Shown piece after piece: positions 16,495-24,989 of a stretch of 64,000 nt of DNA; the first letter of the stretch is position 1, and each line of letters starts with the position of its first letter. The stretch lies in assembly GCF_022436705.1 (NCBI RefSeq), contig NZ_JAKUHT010000001.1, positions 291,685 through 355,684 on the forward strand, in the 5' to 3' direction. The stretch comes from Nocardioides sp. CFH 31398. Lineage in GTDB: Bacteria > Actinomycetota > Actinomycetes > Propionibacteriales > Nocardioidaceae. The translations under genes and the position numbers were made by a program. The notes beneath the pieces were generated by a model. That model was not told the DNA's origin and made no database searches. It saw only the letters and a program-made list of their open reading frames with translations.

Positions 16495-17598
16495 TCAGAC
16501 GACCGTCCAGGTGTCGCCGCCGCCGATCAGCGAGGCGAGCCGGTCGTCGCGGCTGCCGGTCCGCTCGCCCTGGGCGAGGTCGACCTGCGCGCGCGCCTGG
16601 TCGTCGTACGTCGGGCGCTCGACGCTGCGGAAGATGCCGATCGGCGCCCGGTGCAGGTAGCCGGCGTCGGTCAGACGGCTGATCGCGAAGGCCGTCGTCG
16701 GGTCGTCGGTGTGGGCGTCGTGGACGAGGAGGTCGGCCGCGTCGACGTCCGACACCTCGACGACCTCCACGCCGCCGGCGGCGGTGCGCACGAGACCCTT
16801 CGGGCCGAGTCCGTCCTCGCCGGGCGTGCCGAAGCGGATCTGCTCGCCGTGGACCAGCGGGATGATCGCCTCGTCCTTGGTGTCGCGGTCCTTGATCGCG
16901 TCGAACGCGCCGTCGTTGAAGATCGGGCAGTTCTGGTAGATCTCCACCAGCGAGGTGCCCCGGTGGGCGGCCGCCGCGGACAGCACCGAGGTGAGGTGCT
17001 TGCGGTCGGAGTCGATCGTGCGGGCCACGAAGGTGCCCTCGGCGCCGAGCGCGAGCGAGATCGGGTTGAACGGGTGGTCCACCGAGCCCATGGGGGTCGA
17101 CTTGGTGACCTTGCCGGCCTCGGAGGTGGGGGAGTACTGACCCTTCGTCAGGCCGTAGATCCGGTTGTTGAACAGCAGGATCGTCATGTTGACGTTGCGG
17201 CGCAGCGCGTGGATCAGGTGGTTGCCGCCGATCGACAGCGCGTCGCCGTCGCCGGTGACGACCCAGACCGACAGGTCCTCGCGGGCGGTCGCGAGACCGG
17301 TCGCGATGGCCGGGGCGCGGCCGTGGATGGAGTGCATCCCGTAGGTGTCGAGGTAGTACGGGAAGCGGCTCGAGCAGCCGATGCCGGAGACGAACGCGAT
17401 GTTCTCGCGGCGCAGGCCCAGGTCGGGCAGGAACGACTGCACGGCCTTGAGGACGGCGTAGTCACCGCACCCGGGGCACCAGCGGACCTCCTGGTCGGAG
17501 GTGAACTCCTTGCCGGTCTGCTTCGGGGCGTCCGGGTCGAGGGCGGGGACGCCGTCGGTGCCGGTACGGGCGGCGGGGATGCCGAGGTCGGTCGTCAT
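16495..17598 (-). CDS. korB: 2-oxoglutarate:ferredoxin oxidoreductase, beta subunit
   Basis: A 367-residue thiamine-diphosphate-binding subunit. CPGCGDYAVLKA near residue 40 carries two of the Cys ligands for the 4Fe-4S cluster. GDGDALSIGGNHLIHALRRN is the ThDP-Mg motif, followed by NNRIYGLTKGQYSPTS. The enzyme oxidises 2-oxoglutarate to succinyl-CoA with ferredoxin as acceptor, which supports the TCA cycle where the usual dehydrogenase is limiting. It overlaps korA by four bases, in the standard korA-korB order. Confidence 0.92.
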   Translation of the reverse strand: MTTDLGIPAARTGTDGVPALDPDAPKQTGKEFTSDQEVRWCPGCGDYAVLKAVQSFLPDLGLRRENIAFVSGIGCSSRFPYYLDTYGMHSIHGRAPAIATGLATAREDLSVWVVTGDGDALSIGGNHLIHALRRNVNMTILLFNNRIYGLTKGQYSPTSEAGKVTKSTPMGSVDHPFNPISLALGAEGTFVARTIDSDRKHLTSVLSAAAAHRGTSLVEIYQNCPIFNDGAFDAIKDRDTKDEAIIPLVHGEQIRFGTPGEDGLGPKGLVRTAAGGVEVVEVSDVDAADLLVHDAHTDDPTTAFAISRLTDAGYLHRAPIGIFRSVERPTYDDQARAQVDLAQGERTGSRDDRLASLIGGGDTWTVV

Positions 17599-19544
17599 CG
17601 GGTGGCCTCCTGGGTCACAGGGGTGGCGGGGCCGGAGGGATCCGCGTCACGGGTCACGTGGCCGGCACCGGAGAGGTCGAGCTCGACGCCGTCGGCCGAC
17701 GCGACGAGCTCACCGATGGCCTCGGCGAGCTCGGCGGCCTTCAGCGGCAGCCCGCGGACGTGGTTGTAGCCGATCGCGTCGACGAGGTACTTCGCGCGCA
17801 GCAGGGTGGACAGCTGCCCGAGGTTCATCTCCGGGACGAGGACCTTGTCGTAGCGGGCGAGGATCTCGCCGAGGTCCTTCGGGAACGGGTTGAGGTGGCG
17901 CAGGTGCACCTGGGCGACGTGACCGCCGGCCCGGCGCACCCGGCGGCAGGCCGCGCCGATCGGGCCGTACGTCGAGCCCCAGCCGACCACGAGGACCTTC
18001 GCCTCGCCGGTCGGGTCGTCGACCTCCAGCGGCGGCAGCGAGTCGGCCACGCGGTCGACCTTGGCCTGACGGGTGCGGACCATGAAGTCGTGGTTCGCCG
18101 GGTCGTACGAGATGTTGCCGTGCCCGTCGCCCTTCTCCAGCCCGCCGATGCGGTGCTCGAGGCCGGCGGTGCCGGGCACCGCCCAGGGGCGCGCCAGCGT
18201 CTCGGCGTCCCGCAGGTAGGGCATGAATGCGTCGCCCTCGTTCGGCCCGGTCGCGAACGCCGGGTCGATGGCGGGCAGGTCGTCGGTCTCGGGGATGCGC
18301 CACGGCTCGGAGCCGTTGGCGATCATGCCGTCGCTCAGCAGCAGCACGGGCGTGCGGTAGGTGATGGCGATGCGCGCAGCCTCGAGGGCCGCGTCGAAGC
18401 AGTCGCCGGGCGACTGCGGCGCCACGACCGGCACGGGCGACTCGCCGTTGCGGCCGTACATCGCCTGCAGCAGGTCCGCCTGCTCGGTCTTGGTGGGCAG
18501 GCCGGTCGACGGGCCGCCGCGCTGGACGTCGACGACGAGCAGCGGCAGCTCGGTCATGACCGCGAGGCCGATGGTCTCCGACTTCAGCGCGAGCCCGGGC
18601 CCCGACGTGGTGGTCACGCCGAGGTGGCCCGCGAAGGAGGCGCCGAGGGCGGCACCGACGCCGGCGATCTCGTCCTCGGCCTGGTAGGTCGTGACCCCGA
18701 GGTCCTTGTGCTTGCTCAGCTCGTGCAGGACGTCGGAGGCCGGGGTAATCGGGTAGGACCCGAGGAACACCGGCAGTCCGGACTGCACGCCCGCGGCGAC
18801 GAGGCCGTACGCCAGCGCGAGGTTGCCGGTGATGTTGCGGTAGGTGCCCGGCGCCATCGGGGCGGGCTTGACCTCGTAGGAGACGACGAACGCCTCGGTG
18901 GTCTCGCCGAAGTTCCAGCCGGTGCGGAACGCCGTGATGTTGGCGTCGCGGATGTCCGGGACCTTCGCGAAGCGCTTGGCGAGGAACTCCTCGGTGCCCT
19001 CGGTGGGGCGGCCGTACATCCACGACACGAGCCCGAGGGCGAACATGTTCTTCGCGCGGGCGGCGTCCTTGCGGGACAGCCCGAACTCCTTCACGGCGGC
19101 GACCGTCATGCCGGTCAGGTCCACGGGGTGCACCTGGTACTCGGCGAGGTCGTCACCGTCGAGCGGGTTGTCGGTGTACCCGGCCTTGGTCAGGTTGCGC
19201 GCCGTGAAGTCGTGGGTGTCCACGATGATCGTCGCGCCCTTGGGCAGGTCGCCCAGGTTGGCCCGCAGCGCCGCAGGGTTCATCGCCACCAGGACGTCGG
19301 GGGCGTCACCGGGCGTGAGGATGTCGTGGTCGGCGAAGTGCACCTGGAACGACGAGACGCCGTGCAGCGTGCCCTGCGGCGCGCGGATCTCCGCCGGGAA
19401 GTTCGGAAGGGTCGAGAGGTCGTTGCCGAACGACGCCGACTCCGAGGTGAACCTGTCACCGGTGAGCTGCATCCCGTCACCGGAGTCGCCGGCGAACCGG
19501 ACGATGACGCGGTCGAGCTGCTTGACCTGCTTGGCGGATGCCAC
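17595..19544 (-). CDS. korA: 2-oxoglutarate:ferredoxin oxidoreductase, alpha subunit
   Basis: A 649-residue fusion of the gamma domain (residues ~10-200, starting VIVRFAGDSGDGMQLTGDRF) and the pyrimidine-binding alpha domains (from about 225; YPITPASDVLHELSKH, then TTSGPGLALKSE). This arrangement is typical of actinobacterial KorA and of oxygen-tolerant Kor enzymes. The ATG is preceded by AGGGAGC. The upstream region carries an iron-box-like dyad overlapping the promoter. Forms one operon with korB. Confidence 0.92.
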   Translation of the reverse strand: MASAKQVKQLDRVIVRFAGDSGDGMQLTGDRFTSESASFGNDLSTLPNFPAEIRAPQGTLHGVSSFQVHFADHDILTPGDAPDVLVAMNPAALRANLGDLPKGATIIVDTHDFTARNLTKAGYTDNPLDGDDLAEYQVHPVDLTGMTVAAVKEFGLSRKDAARAKNMFALGLVSWMYGRPTEGTEEFLAKRFAKVPDIRDANITAFRTGWNFGETTEAFVVSYEVKPAPMAPGTYRNITGNLALAYGLVAAGVQSGLPVFLGSYPITPASDVLHELSKHKDLGVTTYQAEDEIAGVGAALGASFAGHLGVTTTSGPGLALKSETIGLAVMTELPLLVVDVQRGGPSTGLPTKTEQADLLQAMYGRNGESPVPVVAPQSPGDCFDAALEAARIAITYRTPVLLLSDGMIANGSEPWRIPETDDLPAIDPAFATGPNEGDAFMPYLRDAETLARPWAVPGTAGLEHRIGGLEKGDGHGNISYDPANHDFMVRTRQAKVDRVADSLPPLEVDDPTGEAKVLVVGWGSTYGPIGAACRRVRRAGGHVAQVHLRHLNPFPKDLGEILARYDKVLVPEMNLGQLSTLLRAKYLVDAIGYNHVRGLPLKAAELAEAIGELVASADGVELDLSGAGHVTRDADPSGPATPVTQEATR

Positions 19545-19577
19545 GGGGCTCCCTGTCGTTGACTGCCTGACTGATCC

Positions 19578-19606
19578 ACGATAACGACAGGTGAGCCTGA
19601 CCTAAT
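19578..19606 (-). promoter_or_regulatory. korAB promoter
   Basis: On the minus strand a TATCGT -10 (19583-19578) is preceded, after 17 bases, by ATTAGG at the -35 position. The iron-box-like dyad at 19587-19605 fills the spacer. Confidence 0.45.
19587..19605 (-). promoter_or_regulatory. candidate IdeR/DtxR iron box upstream of korAB
   Basis: On the minus strand TTAGGTCAGGCTCACCTGT matches the 19-bp DtxR/IdeR consensus TTAGGTTAGGCTAACCTAA at 15 of 19 positions, including the central GGC. It overlaps the promoter spacer, where a bound repressor would block transcription. Confidence 0.6.
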
Positions 19607-19716
19607 CCCGGCGACGGCCCGTGGACGCCGTACGGCGGGTGAGGCTCGTCACTCGCGGCCCGCCGTCCCGGCGTCACCGGCCGGGCGAGGGCCCGGCGAA
19701 CGCGCTCGGCGACGGT

Positions 19717-20208
19717 TCAGCGGTAGTTGGTGAACTGCACCGCGAAGTCGTAGTCCTGCTCCTTCACGAGGGCCTGCACGGCCTGCAGGTCGTCGCGCTT
19801 CTTCGAGCTGACGCGCAGCTCGTCACCCTGGATCTGCGCCTTGACGCCCTTCGGGCCCTCGTCGCGGATCAGCTTGGAGACCTTCTTCGCGTTCTCCGAC
19901 GAGATGCCCTCCTTGAGCGCGATCCCGATCTTCGACTGCTGGCCCGACGGGCGGGGGTCGCCGGTCTCGAGGATCTTCAGGCTCTGGCCGCGCTTGACGA
20001 GCTTGCCCTGGAACACGTCGAGGACGGCGCTCGCGCGGTCGTCGGCGGAGGCGGTGATCTCGATCGCGTCCTCGCCCTTCCACTCGATGCTGGCGCCGGT
20101 GCCCTTGAAGTCGTAGCGGGTCGCGATCTCCTTGGCGGTCTGGCTCAGCGCGTTGTCGACCTCCTGGCGGTCGATCTTGCTGACGATGTCGAACGAGGAG
20201 TCGGCCAC
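19717..20208 (-). CDS. YajQ family nucleotide-binding protein
   Basis: A 163-residue protein of normal YajQ length. It begins [20 protein letters not shown] and contains the characteristic [15 protein letters not shown] and [20 protein letters not shown] segments. Some family members bind cyclic di-GMP; the role in actinobacteria is not settled. It stands alone, divergent from tRNA-Tyr. AGGAGGCACCC lies before the ATG on its strand. Confidence 0.92.
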   Translation of the reverse strand: MADSSFDIVSKIDRQEVDNALSQTAKEIATRYDFKGTGASIEWKGEDAIEITASADDRASAVLDVFQGKLVKRGQSLKILETGDPRPSGQQSKIGIALKEGISSENAKKVSKLIRDEGPKGVKAQIQGDELRVSSKKRDDLQAVQALVKEQDYDFAVQFTNYR

Positions 20209-20247
20209 GGGTGCCTCCTGGGAGTCGGGGTGCGGGTCGGGTGCTGG

Positions 20248-20278
20248 TTGGGTCCGGCCGGATCGGCTGCGCTATTGT
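20248..20278 (+). promoter_or_regulatory. promoter of tRNA-Tyr
   Basis: TTGGGT (20248-20253), 19 bases, TATTGT (20273-20278), 45 bases before the mature tRNA. Confidence 0.45.
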
Positions 20279-20322
20279 CGCGGGGCGTCGAGGGCCTGCT
20301 CAACACGGTCCCCGAGCACCCT

Positions 20323-20404
20323 GGCAGGTTGCCCGAGCGGCCAAAGGGAGCTGACTGTAAATCAGCCGGCACAGCCTTCGTTGGTTCGAATCCAACACCT
20401 GCCA
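20323..20404 (+). tRNA. tRNA-Tyr(GTA)
   Basis: An 82-base class II tRNA. The acceptor arms GGCAGGT and ACCTGCC pair fully, the anticodon loop CTGTAAA has anticodon GTA, a long variable arm is present and the T loop is TTCGAAT. The discriminator is A; CCA is not encoded. Confidence 0.95.
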
Positions 20405-20408
20405 CATC

Positions 20409-20444
20409 CGGCCCCCGGCCCGCAGCGATGCGGTCCGGGGGCCG
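20409..20444. terminator. terminator hairpin after tRNA-Tyr
   Basis: CGGCCCCCGG pairs with CCGGGGGCCG. After one mismatch five more pairs close on a GCGA tetraloop. It also faces the 3-prime end of the minus-strand gene at 20459. Confidence 0.7.
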
Positions 20445-20458
20445 ACGTGCGTCCGGCC

Positions 20459-20971
20459 TCAGCCGCGAGGGTTCTCTTCGCCGAGCCGCGGCGGCTTGAT
20501 GTCGGCGAGGGTCCAGCCGTCCACCTTCTCGATCTGCCCGCGCCACGGGGGCTGGCCGTCGGTGAAGCTCGGCCAGTCGGCCTGCCACGCCGTGAAGTCG
20601 GCGAGGTGGACGTGGCTGGCGCGGTCGATCTCGTCGGTCAGGTCGAGCCGGCGCGTCTGGTCGGACGCGGCGTCGTCCTCGGAGCGGACCATGGTCCCGA
20701 ACGGCTCCCGCCACAGCTCGTCGAGGTGCGGCGGGAGGTCCATCCGGTCGACCTCGGCCCGCATGCGGTGGGCGTACTCGCGCCGGGAGATGAGCGTCCC
20801 GGAGTAGATGACGCCGCCGACGGACAGGGAGATGCGCGGCTTGACGGAGGGCTCGACGTTCACGAGGGCGACCAACCAGCGGAGGTGGTAGTCACCGCCG
20901 GGGCTCTCGGGACGCTCTCGCCCCCGGGTGGCGTCGGGTCCCACGGCTTGCTGATGCGTCTCGGAGGTCAC
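20459..20971 (-). CDS. conserved hypothetical protein (faint GvpU-like pattern)
   Basis: A soluble protein of about 170 residues. The GTG at 20971 is chosen because sequence upstream in this frame is low-complexity shadow. The LVNVEPSVKPRISLSVGGVI segment followed by SGTLISRREYA recalls the pattern in proteins annotated as gas vesicle accessory protein GvpU. No other gas vesicle genes are here, and this likeness is from memory and weak. The rest (WREPFG, DLTDEIDRASHVHLAD) is not recognised. Function unknown. Confidence 0.6.
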   Translation of the reverse strand: MTSETHQQAVGPDATRGRERPESPGGDYHLRWLVALVNVEPSVKPRISLSVGGVIYSGTLISRREYAHRMRAEVDRMDLPPHLDELWREPFGTMVRSEDDAASDQTRRLDLTDEIDRASHVHLADFTAWQADWPSFTDGQPPWRGQIEKVDGWTLADIKPPRLGEENPRG

Positions 20972-21188
20972 CTGGGCCGGGTTCCCCAACCGGGCGGGAT
21001 CGACTCGCCGGGCCCCTGTCGGCCCCCTGTCGGCCCCCGGGCTCGACGGCGCCTCCAGGTGGGCCACCCGGCCCGTCGTACCCCCCCGGGTCGGGGCGAG
21101 GTGGCCCACACGCACGGAGCGCGAGGCGCCGGCGCAGCACCACGTACCCCGTCGTGACCCCGTCACACGGCTGTCCGGCCGGGGGCGG

Positions 21189-21524
21189 TCAGCCGCGGCC
21201 GGCGAAGAGCTGCGCGAGGGTGCCGTCGGCGCACTCGCAGGCGTGCAGGGCCCAGGTCGCGCCCTCGTCCTCCGAGACGTCCCAGGCGGCGACGGCGCCG
21301 TGCTTGGAGCCCTGCTTGCCGAGGCTGAGCTCGACGGCGAGCGAGACCTCGACGTGGATCTCGGCGGGCGTTCCCCAGTACTCGAACGCCGCGGCCATGA
21401 CGGCGTCCACGGCACCGGCCGTGGTGTCGAAGGTGGGCCGGCGGGTCGGGTAGGGCAGCGCGTGGTCCCCACCGACGTCGTGGGCCACGTCGCCGATCTT
21501 CGACTCCGTGACGTGGAAGTGCAT
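21189..21524 (-). CDS. hypothetical protein
   Basis: A soluble 111-residue protein starting at ATG 21524 (MHFHVTESKIGDVAHDVGG), with GAGGG close upstream. No signal, membrane segment or known motif is visible; there are two Cys near the end (HACECADG). The frame extends far upstream, but that part is antisense shadow of the FAD protein gene. It is divergent from that gene across 250 bases, with a 217-base gap before the next minus-strand gene. Confidence 0.55.
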   Translation of the reverse strand: MHFHVTESKIGDVAHDVGGDHALPYPTRRPTFDTTAGAVDAVMAAAFEYWGTPAEIHVEVSLAVELSLGKQGSKHGAVAAWDVSEDEGATWALHACECADGTLAQLFAGRG

Positions 21525-21730
21525 GGCCCTCACTCCCGGTCCGGCTGCTTGCCCCATCGCTGCGCCGCGGCGCGGGGCCCTTGTCTGTAGGTGCCCACCG
21601 ACGCCGGTCGTAGACGGCGGCGGGCTCCGGGCCGAGTCCTGCCCGGTCGCGCCGGGGCAAGCGTAGGGCAGCCGGGTCGCCCGAGGGGGGCCTCGGGCGC
21701 GCCGTCTCCGCGCCGGGGCCCGACGTCCGC

Positions 21731-21759
21731 TAAAGTCGTCAAAGTCAGGCGAGTTTGAC
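21731..21759 (+). promoter_or_regulatory. -10 element and dyad operator of the FAD/NAD(P) protein gene
   Basis: A TAAAGT -10 (21731-21736) is followed by an inverted repeat GTCAAA (21738-21743), 10 bases, TTTGAC (21754-21759). The dyad would cover the transcription start, a usual place for a repressor site. An AGGAG ribosome site follows at 21764-21768. Confidence 0.45.
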
Positions 21760-21776
21760 TGATAGGAGCCCGGGTG

Positions 21777-23144
21777 ATGCGGACCGTCTCGATCGTCGGC
21801 GGGGGAGCCAGTGGCACCCTCACCGCCGCCAACCTGCTGCGCATGAGCCGCGGGACCGACCTGCGGGTCGTGATCCACGAGCGTGCGTCCGAGGTCGGTC
21901 GCGGTCTCGCCTACAGCACCACCGACGAGCGGCACCTGCTGAACGTCCGCACCCGGGACATGAGCGGCCTCGCCGACGAGCCGGGCCACCTGGTCGCGTG
22001 GGCCGAGCGCGAGGGCCTGCCCGCGGACCCGATCGGCTTCCTGCCGCGCGCGACGTACGCCCGCTACCTGACCGACCTCCTCACCGACCTCGACGACGGC
22101 CGGCTGGAGCGCCGCCACGAGGAGGTGCTGGACGTCGAGCCGCGCGCCGGCGGCGGCTACGTGGTGACCGGCAGCGAGGGCCGCACCGAGGCCGACACCG
22201 TCGTCCTCGCCTACGGCAACCTGCCCTCGGGTCGGCTGTCGACCGACGACGGCCCGCTGCCGGACGCCGCCTGGCACCTGCCGAGCGCCTGGGACGTCGC
22301 CGCGCTCCGCGCCCTGCCGGCCGACGCGCGCGTCGTCCTCGTCGGCTCCGGGCTCACCGCCGTCGACGCCGCGATCACCTTGCTCGGCGACGAGCCGGTC
22401 CGCGAGGTGTGGATGGTCAGCCGCACCGGGATGGTGCCGCACCGCCACCTCCCGCTGCCCTGCTCGACCAGCTGGGTCCGCCCCATCTCCGACGACGCCC
22501 GCACCGCCGACGTGTACGCCGTCCACGTGCGCGAGCAGGTCGACCGCGCGGCGGCCTCGGGGGTGTGCTGGCGCTCGGTCATCGACGGCATGCGCGGGCT
22601 CACGCAGCGTCTCTGGCAGCGCCTGGACGTCACCGAGCGTCGCCGCTTCCTCGCCGCCCACGCCCGCGACTGGGAGGTCGCCCGCCACCGCATGGCGCCC
22701 GAGGTGGCGACCGCTATCGAGGCCTTCCGGGCCACGGGCCGCCTGCACGTCCTCGGCGGCGGGCTGGGCTCGGTCGACGACCGCGGTGACACCGCGACGG
22801 TCACCCTGCGCGACGGTCGCGTCGTGGTGGCCGACGCCGTCGTGAACTGCACCGGCCCCTGCCCCGACCTGGACCGCACCTCCATGCCGCTGGCGGTCCG
22901 TCTGCGCGAGCGGGGCCTGCTCCGGCGCGACCCCCTCGGCCTCGGCGCCGACTGCGAGCCCGACGGTCGGGTGATCGACCGCGACGGTGTCGTCCGCGAC
23001 GACCTCGTCGTCCTCGGGCCGCCGCGCAAGGGCGCACTGTGGGAGACCACCGCGGTGCCCGAGATCCGGGCGCAGGCCGCCGACCTCGCCGCGCGGCTCA
23101 GCGAGCCCGCCGACGCCCGCCGTCCCGACCTCGCCCGGCGCTGA
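21777..23144 (+). CDS. FAD/NAD(P)-binding protein
   Basis: About 455 residues. The N-terminus is a Rossmann dinucleotide-binding motif ([18 protein letters not shown]). The motif [31 protein letters not shown] is typical of the FAD-NAD(P)-binding family that includes HpnW/adrenodoxin-reductase-like proteins. A second nucleotide-binding motif, [18 protein letters not shown], lies at about residue 180. The reaction is unknown; such proteins are often predicted oxidoreductases. ATG 21777 is preferred over GTG 21774 by position. A dyad sits over the promoter. Confidence 0.85.
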   Translation: MRTVSIVGGGASGTLTAANLLRMSRGTDLRVVIHERASEVGRGLAYSTTDERHLLNVRTRDMSGLADEPGHLVAWAEREGLPADPIGFLPRATYARYLTDLLTDLDDGRLERRHEEVLDVEPRAGGGYVVTGSEGRTEADTVVLAYGNLPSGRLSTDDGPLPDAAWHLPSAWDVAALRALPADARVVLVGSGLTAVDAAITLLGDEPVREVWMVSRTGMVPHRHLPLPCSTSWVRPISDDARTADVYAVHVREQVDRAAASGVCWRSVIDGMRGLTQRLWQRLDVTERRRFLAAHARDWEVARHRMAPEVATAIEAFRATGRLHVLGGGLGSVDDRGDTATVTLRDGRVVVADAVVNCTGPCPDLDRTSMPLAVRLRERGLLRRDPLGLGADCEPDGRVIDRDGVVRDDLVVLGPPRKGALWETTAVPEIRAQAADLAARLSEPADARRPDLARR

Positions 23145-23217
23145 GGCCGGCCCGCGGCGGCCGCGGCCAGCGGAGCCCGTCGCGTCCGGGCGCGGCCCAC
23201 GTCGGCAGAATGGGGAC

Positions 23218-24060
23218 ATGAGCGCCACGCAGGACACCGACGTCGTCTGGACCCCCTCGGGCGAGTGGACCGACATCGCCTACGAGACCACCGACGACGG
23301 CATCGCGAAGATCACGATCTGCCGCCCCGAGGTGCACAACGCCTTCCGGCCGCAGACCCTCGTCGAGATCTCCCACGCCCTCGAGCTGGCCCGCGAGGAC
23401 GAGTCGGTCGGGGCGATCATCCTCACCGGGCAGGGCGACAAGGCCTTCTGCTCCGGCGGTGACCAGCGCGTCCGGGGCGACTCGGGCTACAAGCTCGACG
23501 AGGGCTCCACCGGCCGCTTCCACGTCACCGACCTGCACGTCGCGATGCGTCGCTGCCCCAAGCCGATCGTCGCCATGGTCGCGGGCTGGGCCATCGGGGG
23601 TGGGCACGTGCTCCACCTCGTCTGCGACCTCACCATCGCCGCCGACAACGCCCGCTTCGGGCAGGTGGGTCCGCGCGTCGGGTCCTTCGACGGCGGCTAC
23701 GGCGCCGGCCTCCTCGCGGACCTCGTGGGGCCCAAGAAGGCCAAGGAGATCTGGTTCCTCTGCCGCCAGTACGACGCCGCGGAGGCCGAGCGGATGGGCC
23801 TGGTCAACACCGTCGTCCCGCTCGCCGAGCTGGAGGCGACCACCGTCGCCTGGTGCCGCGAGATGCTCGCGCTGTCGCCGTGGGCGCTGCGGCTGTACAA
23901 GCTCAGCGTGAACGCCCACGAGGACGGCTACGCGGGCATCCAGCAGCTCGCCCACGACGCGAACCTGCTGTTCTACGGCAACCCCGAGGCCCAGGAGGGT
24001 CGCAACGCGTTCCGCGAGAAGCGGACCCCCGACTTCGGGCAGTTCCCCCGCCGTCCGTGA
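23218..24060 (+). CDS. menB: 1,4-dihydroxy-2-naphthoyl-CoA synthase
   Basis: A 280-residue crotonase-fold enzyme that closes the naphthoquinone ring in menaquinone synthesis. MenB-specific features separate it from ordinary enoyl-CoA hydratases: [34 protein letters not shown] and the end [13 protein letters not shown]. The ATG at 23218 is preferred; upstream sequence in the frame is shadow. It supplies the quinone pathway that the nuo complex needs. It overlaps the cyclase gene by four bases. Confidence 0.92.
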   Translation: MSATQDTDVVWTPSGEWTDIAYETTDDGIAKITICRPEVHNAFRPQTLVEISHALELAREDESVGAIILTGQGDKAFCSGGDQRVRGDSGYKLDEGSTGRFHVTDLHVAMRRCPKPIVAMVAGWAIGGGHVLHLVCDLTIAADNARFGQVGPRVGSFDGGYGAGLLADLVGPKKAKEIWFLCRQYDAAEAERMGLVNTVVPLAELEATTVAWCREMLALSPWALRLYKLSVNAHEDGYAGIQQLAHDANLLFYGNPEAQEGRNAFREKRTPDFGQFPRRP

Positions 24061-24887
24061 CGACGCTCGAGATCGTCCTCCTGGTCGCCGTCGGCGCGCT
24101 GGGGGCGTCGACCGCGACGTTCTTCGGGCTCTGGCTGGGCGCCCGGCGCAGCAGGCGCGTGCTGCGGGCCCGCCTGGAGGCGATGTCGGAGGGTCGCAGG
24201 CGACGCCGGCTCGTGCCGTCGCCGCAGGAGACGGTGAAGGCGGTGTGGGAGACCGCGTCGCTGGTGCGTGAGCGCGGCGTGACGGGTGCGCTGCGCAGCT
24301 CGGTCGAGGAGCTCGCCGACTGGGCGCGCGTCGAGCGGCCCGACCTCGTGCGGATGGCCGCCGTCGACGGCACCGTGACGATCCTCTTCTCCGACCTCGT
24401 CGGGTCGACCGAGCTCAACTCCGAGCTCGGCGACCGTGCCTTCGTCCGGCTGCTGGCGCGCCACGACCGGGTCGTGCGCCGGTGCGTCGAGCGGCACGAG
24501 GGCCACGTGGTGAAGACCCAGGGCGACGGCTTCATGGTCTGCTTCGCCACCGGCCCGCAGGCCGTCCGCTGCGCCGTCGACGTCCAGCGCGCCCACACCC
24601 GGGGCCGGGCCGCGGACCTCGCCGTCCGCATCGGCATCCACCGCGGCGACGTCGTCCACCGCATGGGCGACATCTTCGGTCGCAACGTCGCCCAGGCCGC
24701 CCGCGTCGCCGGCGTCGCCGAGGGCGGCGAGGTCCTCGTCTCGGACGCCGTGGTCGAGACCCTGACCGACGACGGGCTCGTCCTCGCCGAGCCCAGGACC
24801 ACCGAGCTCAAGGGCCTCTCCGGCCGCCACGCCCTCCACCCCGTCGTCTGGGCCGAGGAGCGCGACCGCCGCGAGCTGACGTCCTAG
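24057..24887 (+). CDS. class III adenylate/guanylate cyclase, membrane-anchored
   Basis: A 276-residue protein: one N-terminal membrane helix (residues ~4-26), a basic linker, then a class III cyclase catalytic domain (about 100-270). Metal-binding Asp residues are in [14 protein letters not shown] and QGDGFMVCF, with Lys before the latter (VVKTQGDGF), an adenylate-type mark. The C-terminal [13 protein letters not shown] helix is also typical. The GTG start overlaps the menB stop. Likely makes cAMP as a homodimer. Confidence 0.88.
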   Translation: MTTLEIVLLVAVGALGASTATFFGLWLGARRSRRVLRARLEAMSEGRRRRRLVPSPQETVKAVWETASLVRERGVTGALRSSVEELADWARVERPDLVRMAAVDGTVTILFSDLVGSTELNSELGDRAFVRLLARHDRVVRRCVERHEGHVVKTQGDGFMVCFATGPQAVRCAVDVQRAHTRGRAADLAVRIGIHRGDVVHRMGDIFGRNVAQAARVAGVAEGGEVLVSDAVVETLTDDGLVLAEPRTTELKGLSGRHALHPVVWAEERDRRELTS

Positions 24888-24905
24888 ACGTCGCGTCGCC
24901 GGGGC

Positions 24906-24989
24906 GTGCGTCCGGGCCGACTCGGCGTCCCTCAGGCCGTGCGTCCGGGCCGACTCGGCGTCCCTCAGGTGTGCGTCCGGGCCGACTCG
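24906..24989. repeat. three tandem copies of the fumarylacetoacetase 3-prime end
   Basis: GTGCGTCCGGGCCGACTCG begins at 24906, 24939 and 24971, in units of 33 and 32 bases. The third copy is the last coding part of the minus-strand hydrolase, including its stop; the other two are noncoding duplicates. On the minus strand each would read ESARTH again. It probably arose by slippage. Confidence 0.8.

Noticed and set aside
17658..19562. Plus-strand 634-codon frame opposite korA
   Set aside because: Shadow of korA, with no domain.
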